A stretch of 14,998 nt of DNA from assembly GCA_019424645.1 (NCBI GenBank), contig JAHYZB010000089.1, positions 1 to 14,998 on the forward strand, given 5' to 3'. A program made the translations under genes and the position numbers. This document shows, one piece after another, positions 1 through 7,500 of this stretch (within the stretch, counting starts at the first letter, position 1; each line of letters starts with the position of its first letter). Origin of the DNA: Oxalobacter formigenes (GTDB taxonomy: Bacteria > Pseudomonadota > Gammaproteobacteria > Burkholderiales > Burkholderiaceae_D). The notes under the pieces were generated by a model, which was not told the origin of the DNA, did no database searches, and saw nothing but the letters and a program-made list of their open reading frames with translations.

Positions 1-1109
1 GACCCGAACGCGATGGCGAGCCGTCCATACAGAATGCCATTCAATATGCCAATGAACCCGTAAAAGACGAGAAAACAGGAAACATACTCGAAAGAACAGC
101 GCATGTCTATGATTACCAGAACGAAGACACAAGCGCACTCTTTCGCTTTCTCGGGAACGGAGTGACCGACTACATCGAAAAAGGACTGGGCAAAGACAGC
201 GACATCCACGGAAAAGACGGAAACCGGGTGGCTGGAACCCGGGATGAAAGTTATGCCGAACCAGTGAGACAGGCCGGGAAAGCAGCTACCGGGTATGTCA
301 ACAAGGCGCTTTCCCCGAAAAATCCCGTTCACGGCGAAGATGGCAGCCGCCCGGTCAGAGAACCCGACCAGACCACCGGCAAACTGATCCCGGCCATTTT
401 CCAGAACATGGACAATGAAACCGTCGGCCGGGCCATACAGGAATATAACGAAGCACAGGGCTACACCTATGATGCCAAACATGGAAGCCGGCAAGCCTAC
501 AGTTTCGAAAAAGGCATGAAAATGGCACCCCTCGAAGCCAAAACCGCCTTTTACTCTTTTGCCTCTCTGATGGGAGAAATGGTCTATGGCGTTACCGGAG
601 GAGACCCCAAAGCGTTGAGAGCCGTGCAGGACACGTTAAAAACATACCAGCGGGAAATGGACGCCATGAAACCCATGACCCCCGAAAAAATCATCGTTCC
701 CAATGACCCGGAAAAGACCCTGCAAAATGTGACAGATTACCTGTACCAGAACCTCGGGAACCAGATCGTCAAAATCCCGGTAACGGCCTTGCTGGGAAAA
801 GTCGACAGTCTGGCGACGTTAACAGGGATGTCAGCAGCCAGCGTCTCGGCCAACCTGCACGCCAAACTGCTGGACAAGACAGGACAGGCCCATGTAGGAG
901 AATCACTGATGTATGGAATACCACTGGGAATGCTGTCTTTATTGAACATACCTTTTCAGCCGCCGGCGCAGGTCAGGAGTCCCGAAGAACTGAAGAAATG
1001 GGTCACGTCTGTTGTCTCCGATTTCGGGGTGTCTCAGGCTCAGGAGGTGGGGGCGAAGTATGTTGCAGAGAATCATGAAGAAAGTAAAGATAAAAAACTT
1101 TCAAGATGA
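1..1109 (+). CDS. C-terminal part of a large unrecognised protein (possible polymorphic-toxin parent); 5' end outside window
   Basis: The frame is open from base 3 with no stop, so the GTG at 162 is probably internal and the gene begins left of the window. About 369 residues are visible. The first part has two related segments of about 40 residues, each with an 'IHGKDG/VHGEDG' core, suggesting a repeat region. A more globular part follows, ending in a hydrophobic stretch (ESLMYGIPLGMLSLLNIPF) and a charged tail of about 25 residues ending KDKKLSR. I do not recognise the family and see no catalytic motif. The 303 bp at 729-1031 recur at 2073-2375 and a diverged version recurs at 3413-3612. Each near-identical copy is followed by a Sel1 gene. 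Parent gene plus displaced 3' ends is typical of CDI/Maf/Rhs-like toxin loci, so a toxin C-terminus is my best inference, not a demonstrated function. Confidence 0.7.
   Translation, partial: PERDGEPSIQNAIQYANEPVKDEKTGNILERTAHVYDYQNEDTSALFRFLGNGVTDYIEKGLGKDSDIHGKDGNRVAGTRDESYAEPVRQAGKAATGYVNKALSPKNPVHGEDGSRPVREPDQTTGKLIPAIFQNMDNETVGRAIQEYNEAQGYTYDAKHGSRQAYSFEKGMKMAPLEAKTAFYSFASLMGEMVYGVTGGDPKALRAVQDTLKTYQREMDAMKPMTPEKIIVPNDPEKTLQNVTDYLYQNLGNQIVKIPVTALLGKVDSLATLTGMSAASVSANLHAKLLDKTGQAHVGESLMYGIPLGMLSLLNIPFQPPAQVRSPEELKKWVTSVVSDFGVSQAQEVGAKYVAENHEESKDKKLSR
729..1031 (+). repeat. Direct repeat, copy 1 (inside the parent gene)
   Basis: This 303-bp block matches 2073-2375 with about ten mismatches by eye, all but one in the second half. 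Only two change the protein (Gln to Lys and Thr to Lys). The match starts at a GTGACA codon pair and stops abruptly after TTCGGGGTG, where the two coding tails diverge in the same frame. Confidence 0.9.
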
Positions 1110-1119
1110 TGAGAACTTC

Positions 1120-1160
1120 TTGACCAATATGAACAAGGCTAACCATAATACGTTAGCCTT
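1120..1160 (+). promoter_or_regulatory. Hairpin-embedded promoter of Sel1 gene A
   Basis: A sigma-70-like promoter has TTGACC at 1120-1125, an 18-bp spacer and CATAAT at 1144-1149. The -10 box sits in the loop of a perfect 9-bp hairpin (AAGGCTAAC at 1135-1143, GTTAGCCTT at 1152-1160). The identical layout lies before Sel1 gene B. Here no U-run follows the hairpin, so read-through from the parent gene seems possible. The predicted start point lies in the 3' arm, so mRNA from this promoter would lack the hairpin. An AGGA at 1165-1168, 12 nt before the ATG, is the only ribosome-binding candidate. Confidence 0.6.
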
Positions 1161-1180
1161 ATTCAGGATTTCTTTAAACA

Positions 1181-1999
1181 ATGAAATATTTTATAAAAGC
1201 GCTTTTTGTTATTCTCGTTATTGGGATTGGTTCTTCATCTGTTATTGCAAACAATATTGATGAAGGAAATAAACTCTTCGATAAAAAAAAGTATAAAGAG
1301 GCAATGACGTATTTTATGAAGCCGGATGCCATTAGAAATCCGCGCGTCATGAATCGTATTGGTTATTTGTATGATGAAGGTCTTGGAGTTGAGAAAAATC
1401 AGATTGAAGCTTTCGGGTGGTATATGAAAGCGGCTGAAGCTGGATATCCTGAAGCACAATTTAATCTCGGACTCATGTACCGAAATGGTGAAGGAATATC
1501 CAAAGATATGTATGAAGCTGTCAAATGGTTTAAAAAGGCAGCTGAACAAAACGTTCCCGAAGCTGCCATGAAAATGGGTTACTTTACTATCAAGGGGATC
1601 GGGGTCAGGCAAGATTATAACGAAGCCATGAAATGGTATAGACTTGCAGCAAAAAATGGTGATAACAGAGCTTATGTTGATATCGGAATGATGTATTCAA
1701 AAGGTATTGGCGTAAAAAAAGATCTTAATCATGCGGTACAGTATTATATCTTGGGAGCAAAAAAGGGAGAAGCAAAAGCGCAAAGCTTATTGGGAAATGC
1801 ATATGCTTATGGGAAAGGTATCCAAAAAGATACTCAACAAGCTCTCTACTGGTACAAGCAAGCCGCAAAAAATGGCAGTATTGAGACCATGAAAGAACTG
1901 GGTTATATCTATGAAACAGGTCGTCTTGGTGTCGAAAAAGACCAGAAAGAATCCCAACGCTGGAAAGACATGGCCGAGAAAGCCAGCCAGGAAAAATAA
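1181..1999 (+). CDS. Secreted Sel1-repeat protein A (putative immunity or partner protein)
   Basis: This 272-residue protein starts with a Sec signal peptide (about residues 1-23, cut after SSVIA) and should be periplasmic. From residue 55 to 270 it consists of six 36-residue Sel1-like repeats with the usual A-xx-LG-xx-Y-xx-G-G-V-xx-D-xx-A-xx-W-xx-KAA pattern. Sel1 solenoids bind other proteins and have no enzymatic activity. It lies 71 bp after the parent gene, has its own promoter inside a hairpin, and ends at a strong terminator. The codons are clearly more AT-rich than in the upstream gene, as often seen for horizontally moved immunity genes. Sel1 proteins are known immunity partners of some type VI phospholipase effectors, so an immunity role is plausible. 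A scaffold or chaperone role is the alternative. It is paralogous to the gene at 2522-3340. Confidence 0.9.
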   Translation: MKYFIKALFVILVIGIGSSSVIANNIDEGNKLFDKKKYKEAMTYFMKPDAIRNPRVMNRIGYLYDEGLGVEKNQIEAFGWYMKAAEAGYPEAQFNLGLMYRNGEGISKDMYEAVKWFKKAAEQNVPEAAMKMGYFTIKGIGVRQDYNEAMKWYRLAAKNGDNRAYVDIGMMYSKGIGVKKDLNHAVQYYILGAKKGEAKAQSLLGNAYAYGKGIQKDTQQALYWYKQAAKNGSIETMKELGYIYETGRLGVEKDQKESQRWKDMAEKASQEK

Positions 2000-2019
2000 T
2001 GATGCGTCATTTTCAACAT

Positions 2020-2047
2020 AAAACCGGAATTTTTTCCGGTTTTTTTA
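2020..2047 (+). terminator. Rho-independent terminator after Sel1 gene A
   Basis: A perfect 10-bp stem (AAAACCGGAA at 2020-2029, TTCCGGTTTT at 2034-2043) with a TTTT loop runs into T-rich sequence. It marks the end of cassette 1. Confidence 0.9.
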
Positions 2048-2072
2048 TTTTCTGCCCTTCGATAAAAATAAC

Positions 2073-2375
2073 GTGACAGACTACCTGTACCAGAACCTCG
2101 GGAACCAGATCGTCAAAATCCCGGTAACGGCCTTGCTGGGAAAAGTCGACAGTCTGGCGACGTTAACAGGGATGTCAGCAGCCAGCGTCTCGGCCAACCT
2201 GCACGCCAAACTGCTGGACAAGACAGGACAGGCCCATGTGGGAGAATCGCTGATGTATGGCATACCTCTGGGAATGCTGTCTTTATTGAACATACCTTTT
2301 AAGCCACCTGCGCAGGTCAGGAGTCCCGAAGAACTGAAGAAATGGGTCAAGTCTGTTGTCTCTGATTTCGGGGTG
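2073..2375 (+). repeat. Direct repeat, copy 2 (inside the orphan module)
   Basis: This is the partner of 729-1031, offset by exactly 1344 bp without gaps. The first 190 bp or so carry a single mismatch, which implies recent duplication or ongoing gene conversion. Confidence 0.9.
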
Positions 2376-2453
2376 GGTGAACTACAAAATGAAAGTGTTC
2401 GAAGAACAGTTGAAAACTTTGACGATACCAAAAATAAAAAAAATCCTCGGTAA
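2073..2453 (+). CDS. Orphan (displaced) copy of the parent gene's 3' module
   Basis: This open frame of about 126 residues repeats the last third of the parent protein. Residues 1-101 differ at only two positions. The final 25 residues are replaced by a different but compositionally similar tail ending NKKNPR. It starts at a GTG with no ribosome-binding sequence and no signal peptide, just behind the terminator of the previous gene, so it is probably not expressed as such. It is better read as a stored 3' cassette, like orphan CdiA-CT or MafB-CT modules, that could recombine into the parent through the 303-bp identity. It ends 68 bp before the second Sel1 gene, with a terminator between. A simple decaying duplication is the alternative. 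Confidence 0.6.
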   Translation: MTDYLYQNLGNQIVKIPVTALLGKVDSLATLTGMSAASVSANLHAKLLDKTGQAHVGESLMYGIPLGMLSLLNIPFKPPAQVRSPEELKKWVKSVVSDFGVGELQNESVRRTVENFDDTKNKKNPR

Positions 2454-2462
2454 TATTCATTC

Positions 2463-2507
2463 TTGACTTGAGTTCTAAAGGCTAGCCATAATGGGCTAGC
2501 CTTTTTT
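2463..2507 (+). promoter_or_regulatory. Terminator/promoter composite before Sel1 gene B
   Basis: TTGACT (2463-2468), an 18-bp spacer and CATAAT (2487-2492) align without gaps to the element at 1120-1149. The -10 box overlaps the 5' arm and loop of an 11-bp hairpin (AAAGGCTAGCC at 2477-2487, GGCTAGCCTTT at 2494-2504), which runs into a T6 tract at 2502-2507. It should terminate transcription of the orphan module and start that of the Sel1 gene. One stem pair has changed from A-T in cassette 1 to G-C here, a compensatory change. Confidence 0.7.
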
Positions 2508-2521
2508 CTTATATTGAAATC

Positions 2522-3340
2522 ATGAAAAACTTTATAAAATCCCTGCTTTTTCTCCTTTTTCTCTTCGTTAGCAGTCAGGTATTTGCGGATAATCTCAAAG
2601 AAGGAAACCGGCTTTTCGATGCAGGTCAATACAAGGAAGCTATGGGTTTCCTGATGAAATCTGATGCTCAATCTAATCCTAATGCGATGAATCTCATCGG
2701 TTATATGTATGACACTGGATCAGGTGTCAAAAGAAATCCGGAAAAAGCATTTTATTGGTATCAAAAAGCGGCCAAAAAAGGTTTACCTGCTGCTCAGTTC
2801 AATCTGGGACTGATGTATCAACATGGTCAGGTTGTATCTAAAAATCTGATTGAAGCCGCTCAATGGTTCCATAAAGCTGCCGACCAAAATTATCCCGATG
2901 CTGAAATGAAAATGGGCTATTTGAATGCAACAGGAACTGGGGTCAAAAAAGACTATATAGAGGCTATGAAATGGTATAGAAAAGCCGAAGAACATGGAGA
3001 TAAGGAGGCTTATGGCTATATTGGTTTGTTTTATGCCAAAGGCTTTGGAGTTAAAAAAGACCTGAACCATGCTGTCCAGTATTACATTCTTGGGGCTCAA
3101 AAAGGCGATGCCAAATCACAGGTATTGCTTGCGAACGCTTATAGCAAAGCGAAAGGAATCGGATACGACTCTGAAAAAGCATTATATTGGTATAAACAAG
3201 CCGCAAAAAATGGCAGTATTGAGGCCATGAAAGAACTTGGTTACATCTACGAAACCGGTCGACTTGGTGTGAAAAAAGACCCAAAAGAAGCACAATACTG
3301 GAAAGACATGGCTGAAAAAGCCGAAAAGAAAAAGTCATGA
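2522..3340 (+). CDS. Secreted Sel1-repeat protein B (paralogue of A)
   Basis: This 272-residue protein has a signal peptide (about residues 1-22, cut after SQVFA) and then Sel1 repeats in the same register as protein A. The last 90 residues or so are about 80% identical to A, including the block AALYWYKQ-like through KNGSIE and YIYETGRLG. The N-terminal two thirds are only about half identical. This gradient suggests the upstream part carries partner specificity. The ATG lies about 20 nt after the expected transcription start, and I see no good Shine-Dalgarno sequence, so translation may be weak or nearly leaderless. It has its own promoter and terminator. Function is inferred as for protein A: a periplasmic immunity or binding partner for the cassette next to it. 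Confidence 0.9.
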   Translation: MKNFIKSLLFLLFLFVSSQVFADNLKEGNRLFDAGQYKEAMGFLMKSDAQSNPNAMNLIGYMYDTGSGVKRNPEKAFYWYQKAAKKGLPAAQFNLGLMYQHGQVVSKNLIEAAQWFHKAADQNYPDAEMKMGYLNATGTGVKKDYIEAMKWYRKAEEHGDKEAYGYIGLFYAKGFGVKKDLNHAVQYYILGAQKGDAKSQVLLANAYSKAKGIGYDSEKALYWYKQAAKNGSIEAMKELGYIYETGRLGVKKDPKEAQYWKDMAEKAEKKKS

Positions 3341-3359
3341 TTTCCTGTATACACTGATG

Positions 3360-3385
3360 AGCCGGAAATTTTTCCGACTTTTTTT
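3360..3385 (+). terminator. Terminator after Sel1 gene B
   Basis: An imperfect stem (AGCCGGAA with TTCCGACT, one C-A mismatch) is followed by seven T residues. It is equivalent in position and sequence style to the terminator at 2020-2047. Confidence 0.75.
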
Positions 3386-3412
3386 GTTTTCGTACTCTTC
3401 AAAACCAACAGC

Positions 3413-3646
3413 GTCACTTGAGGAGACCCCAAATCCCTGAGAGCCGTGCAGGAGACATTAAGGGAATGCCAGAGACAAATGGACGCCATGCAACCCATGA
3501 CAATAGACAAAATAGTCGACCCCGACCATCCGGAAAAAACCCTGCAAAACGTCAACGGCGATCTCTACCGGAACATCGGCAACCTGATCATCATAATACC
3601 GCTGAAAGTCCTGCCGTGTTCCCCGATTCTGTATGAAGAGGTCTGA
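3413..3646 (+). pseudogene. Diverged, broken third copy of the parent-gene 3' region
   Basis: In frame, this stretch matches the parent protein from its V-T-G-G-D-P-K segment (591 onward) through L-Q-N-V-x-x-x-L-Y-x-N-x-G-N. It has many substitutions (roughly 70% at nucleotide level by eye). A TGA at 3419-3421 replaces the second of two glycine-region codons (GGA at 597). Homology fades around 3612 and the frame stops at 3646. No start site or Sel1 partner follows. It is most likely an old orphan cassette that lost its partner gene. Confidence 0.65.
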
Positions 3647-3697
3647 AAAAACGGTAAAAAGAATTGAACGGGCTTTTGAGGGTTCTTCCTTGTAGTA

Positions 3698-3726
3698 GCG
3701 CTATATTACTGAAAGTAATTTTGCGC
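3698..3726 (+). other. Imperfect hairpin upstream of mntP
   Basis: The stem is GCGC, then TAT opposite TTT, then ATTACT with loop GAA, closing with AGTAAT and GCGC. It lies between the broken cassette and the mntP promoter candidate, so it could end cassette transcription or be a protein-binding site. It has no convincing U-run. Confidence 0.35.
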
Positions 3727-3739
3727 CGGGCGGTTAATT

Positions 3740-3767
3740 TTGCATTTTTTTTCACTCGTTATATTAT
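3740..3767 (+). promoter_or_regulatory. Candidate mntP promoter
   Basis: TTGCAT at 3740-3745 and TATTAT at 3762-3767 are separated by 16 bp. This would give a leader of about 110 nt before the mntP ATG. TATATT at 3760-3765 is an alternative -10. I see no other good pair between the broken cassette and mntP. Confidence 0.45.
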
Positions 3768-3883
3768 GGGTTCACTGACAGGATGCCCGGAGTGGCATTT
3801 TCGTTTTTCTGACCGTTTTACGTGTTCCGAAACAGTCTGTTCGCCAGTTCTGTCTCCGGAAACATCTCTTCCTGGATTTTTGT

Positions 3884-4468
3884 ATGTCCGGCTTTGAAAT
3901 TTGGGGTCTTGCCTTTGGTCTGGCGATGGACGGTTTTGCCGTTTCCATTGCCAGTGGCGTGTCCTTGCAGCGGGTTCAGTGGCGGCCTATTTTGCTGATC
4001 GCCCTGTCTTTCTGCTTCTTCCAGATCGTCAATCCGCTCGTGGGCTGGCTGGGGGCGTTTCATTTTCGAGGATTAATCGACAATGTGGATCACTGGGTCG
4101 CTTTTGCGATTCTGGCTTTTCTGGGTATCCGGATGCTCCGTGAATCGTTCAAGGTGACGGAGGAGGGCGAAAGCAAGCCTTTTGACGCGAGCAATCCGAA
4201 GTTTGTTTTCGGGATGGCACTGGCGACCAGTCTGGATGCTCTGGCGGTAGGCATTACGTTTGCCTTTATGGGGATGAATACCCTGCATTCGATGTTTTAT
4301 CCCGTCTTTGTCATCGGTTTTGTAACGCTCGTCCTGTCGTTTTTCGGGGTCTTTGTGGGTATCCGTTTCGGCAAGCATGTGATGAAACGAATCCGTGCCG
4401 ATCTGTGGGGCGGCCTCATCCTGATCGTTATCGGGATCAAGGTGCTTTATTCAAGTGTTCCGTCTTGA
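3884..4468 (+). CDS. mntP: MntP-family manganese efflux pump
   Basis: This 194-residue inner-membrane protein has about six transmembrane helices in two related halves. Each half has the family's signature: AMDGFAVSIASG with Asp16 in the first helix and ATSLDALAVGITFAF with Asp118 in the fourth. Length and pattern fit MntP (UPF0059), which exports Mn(II) and protects against manganese excess. The start at 3884 places the first helix at the usual distance from the N-terminus, though only a weak GGA precedes it. The gene is alone on its strand with its own promoter candidate. It has no functional link to the cassettes before it or the autotransporter after it. In other bacteria the gene is controlled by MntR or a manganese riboswitch; I could not recognise the yybP-ykoY consensus in this leader. 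Confidence 0.95.
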   Translation: MSGFEIWGLAFGLAMDGFAVSIASGVSLQRVQWRPILLIALSFCFFQIVNPLVGWLGAFHFRGLIDNVDHWVAFAILAFLGIRMLRESFKVTEEGESKPFDASNPKFVFGMALATSLDALAVGITFAFMGMNTLHSMFYPVFVIGFVTLVLSFFGVFVGIRFGKHVMKRIRADLWGGLILIVIGIKVLYSSVPS

Positions 4469-4503
4469 ACGGATCTCTCATTTCTGTCCGTTCATGATTC
4501 ATC

Positions 4504-4533
4504 AAAAAACCTCCGGCATTGCGGAGGTTTTTT
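4504..4533. terminator. Bidirectional terminator between mntP and the autotransporter gene
   Basis: A perfect 12-bp stem (AAAAAACCTCCG at 4504-4515, CGGAGGTTTTTT at 4522-4533) has a 6-nt loop. The A-run on one side and T-run on the other let it act for both converging genes. Confidence 0.95.
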
Positions 4534-4557
4534 TTCAGGAACATGATTTTCCCGTCG

Positions 4558-7500
4558 TCAGAAGGCGATGTTGAAACGAACCTGAAGGGCATGGTCCTTG
4601 ATCTGGTTGCCGAATACACCTTCGTATCCCAGTTGCAGGTTCATGTTTTTTTGCGGTTCAATCTGCGCTCCGAAGCCGATCAGTGCGCTGTTGCGGTTGT
4701 TCTGGACGCCCTTGATATTGTATGTCCGGCTGCCGGTAAAGTTCAGGTCGGTATCCGGTTCGACGCTGCCATATCGGTGCTGCCAGCCAAGGTCGGCATA
4801 CAGTCGGCTTTTCTCGCCGATTGTCTGTTCTCCCCGCACACCCAGTGTCGATCCAAGTGCGTTGTCGTTGCTGCTGTGGCCGTGCAGGCTTGTGACATCT
4901 CCCTTTTCAGTAAAGCTGTCGGTATGGATTCGTTGCCATGTCAACTGCGCGTATGGCGTGACGCTGGTTTTTTCCGTCACCTCGAAGCGGTGGCTGCCTT
5001 CGGCGAAGAGCTGGATCATGTTGGCATCATATTTGGCGGTGTTTTTGGACTGGATGTCTCCAACGGATACATTCCGTTCGGTATCGATCCTGTACCAGCT
5101 GTAGCCCAGGCCGCCCTTGATGTCGATAAAGCCTGCCCGGGTTTGCCCGTATCCCATGAAATGGATGGCGTTGACGTCGGATGTCGAGTTGCGCACGCCT
5201 CCGGCGGAAAGACGGGTATGTTCGTACCCGATGGCCGCGCCGAGGGTGTTTTTCCCGTCACGGTAGATGTCCGAGCCGAGCATGAGGCCGAATCCCTTGT
5301 TGTCTGTCCGGGTGGCGTTGCCGTCGTCTTTCAGGTGCCCGTCGTGTCCCCATATGTTTGTCCAGAGGAGACGGTTCGTTTCAGGTGTTTGCAGTGAGAC
5401 ATTGTTCAGATGGTTAAAGACGCTGTCGCGGGCATAACGGCTGTTTTCGAAGAGGGCACTCTTGGTGCTGGCATGGATTTCGCCGGAAAGATTGTCGAAA
5501 GAATTGATGGCGTCTTTTCTGTCCATGCCGACGATCTGGTCGTATACGGGATTGCCCGTGCCGAGGCTTTCGACGCCATAACCGGTGTTCCGCTGGTTGT
5601 ATGTCAGGCCGATGTCACCGAAACCGGTGTCGTTTCGGGTCATGGTGAGTTTGACCAGGTTGGGGTCGTTGTAATCGACGGAATGGTTCAGAAAAGCGAG
5701 GTCGGACGTGACGTTGGTGAATGTTCCCGCGACGCCATTGCTGGTCTCGATGATGGTGTAAGTCGTTTGCGGGCTCCATTCGCCGGGCGCTGCATGAATG
5801 GCGAGGTTGCTGCCGGTGTCGATGGTTACGGTGCCTGAACCCAGTGTGCTGCTGGCGACAAGTTTGCTGTGGGTACTGTCGTCATTGACGCCGGTATCGA
5901 AGGTGGAACCGCTCATGAAATGGACACTGCCGACGGAAAGGGTGCCGTCGTTATTTCCATTGCCGGGTTTCAGGGTGCCCCCGTCGTTGACGGTCACGGC
6001 ACCGGCGATATTCCCGAATCCGCCCAGAAATCCGCCATTGACGTTAACCGGTCCGGCAATTTGCGCCGTGCTTTCAGCTGCCGTTCCGCCGATCAAAAGC
6101 GTCCCGGTTGAAAGGGTCGTACCGCCGGTGTAGGTGTTGACGCCGTTCAGAATCAGCGTTCCGGTACCGGACTTGGCCAGATCGCCGCTTCCGGTGATGG
6201 GCGTGTCAATGGTGTTGTCGATGTCCTGATTGACGAGAAGGGTGCCATTGTTGGTGATCTGCTGACCCCCGATAGTGGCACTGCCGAGGAGTTCGGTAGT
6301 GCCATTGATGATGCCTCCGGAAGAGACGCTGATGTTGCCTGCGTAGGCAATCGTATCGGTGGCGGTGCCTCCGGATTCGATATCGATTTCACCGGAATAG
6401 GCGGTCGTGTTATACGCTGTTCCTCCGCTTCCGACTGTCTGTTTGCCGGAATTCAGGGTGGTACTGGTTGCTTCTCCGAGAACGACCTGCCAGCCGCCAT
6501 CGATGACGCTTGCACTGGCGCTGCCGCCGGAAAAGACGTGCTGGTCACCGCCTGAACTGATCGTCGTGGCGCTGGCATATCCGCCACCGTAAACGTTTTG
6601 CAAGCCACCGCCAGATATGTGGGTATTGTTGGCCGTTCCGCTGACGGATTGCTGGCCGCCAGAGCTGATGTTTGTGTCGCTGGCGACGCCGGCACTCTGG
6701 ATCATCTGATGGCCGCCGCTGTTGATGGTGGTGGTGTCTGCCGTTCCGTCAACCGATTGATAGCCCCCGCTATTGATGGTGGTGTCGCTGGCGCTTCCCG
6801 CCACGGACTGTATTCCGGAAGAGTTGATCGTCGTCTGGCTGGCCGAGCCACCACTGGAGATGCTCTGGGTACCATTGTTGATCACGGTGCTGGTGGCTAT
6901 GCCACCATTCAAAACGGTTTGCAGGCCCGCGCTGTTGATCGTCGTGTCATCGGCTGTGCCACCGGATATGACGGTTTGTGTTCCGCCATTAATCGTAGTC
7001 GCGCTGGCAAGACCTCCGGTTTGTATGGTCTGGCTGCCAGCTGAGAGAATTTCACTTTCGTTGGCTGTCCCGCCACTGGAAATGATTTGCCGGCCACCGG
7101 AATTGACGGTGGTGTCGTTGGCAATCCCATTATTGTAGATAGTCTGGATTGCACCGGAATTCAGGATCGTTGTGTTGGCGGTGCCTTCTACGGTTTGTGA
7201 ACCCCGGTCAATCGTCGTGTTCGTGGCGATGCCACCGGCGCCGATCCGTTGTGTCCCTGAAATAATGTCCGTGTCATAGGTGCGGCCTCCGCTGATGATC
7301 GTCTGCAGACCGCCACCGGTCACGGTGGTGTCACTGGCGACTCCCGTCGTATAGACGTTTTGCTGGCCACCGCTGACGGTCGTGCTGGTGGCGGTACCGT
7401 TGATGGTTTGTATACCACCGGTGTTGACGGTCGTGTTGTTGAGTATGGCGCCGTTGTAGCTGTATTGCTGTCCGCCACTGTTGATCGTGACGTCTTCGGC

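Noticed and set aside
162..164. GTG as the start of a 315-aa gene
   Set aside because: The same frame is open to the left edge of the window with similar composition and related repeat sequence, and no ribosome-binding site precedes the GTG.
3647..3883. yybP-ykoY manganese riboswitch before mntP
   Set aside because: I could not find the conserved loop sequences. The hairpin present lies upstream of the likely promoter.
4466..4494. 8-bp inverted repeat at the end of mntP (TGAACGGA / TCCGTTCA)
   Set aside because: The loop is 13 nt with no U-run, and a much stronger terminator lies just downstream. It is probably incidental.
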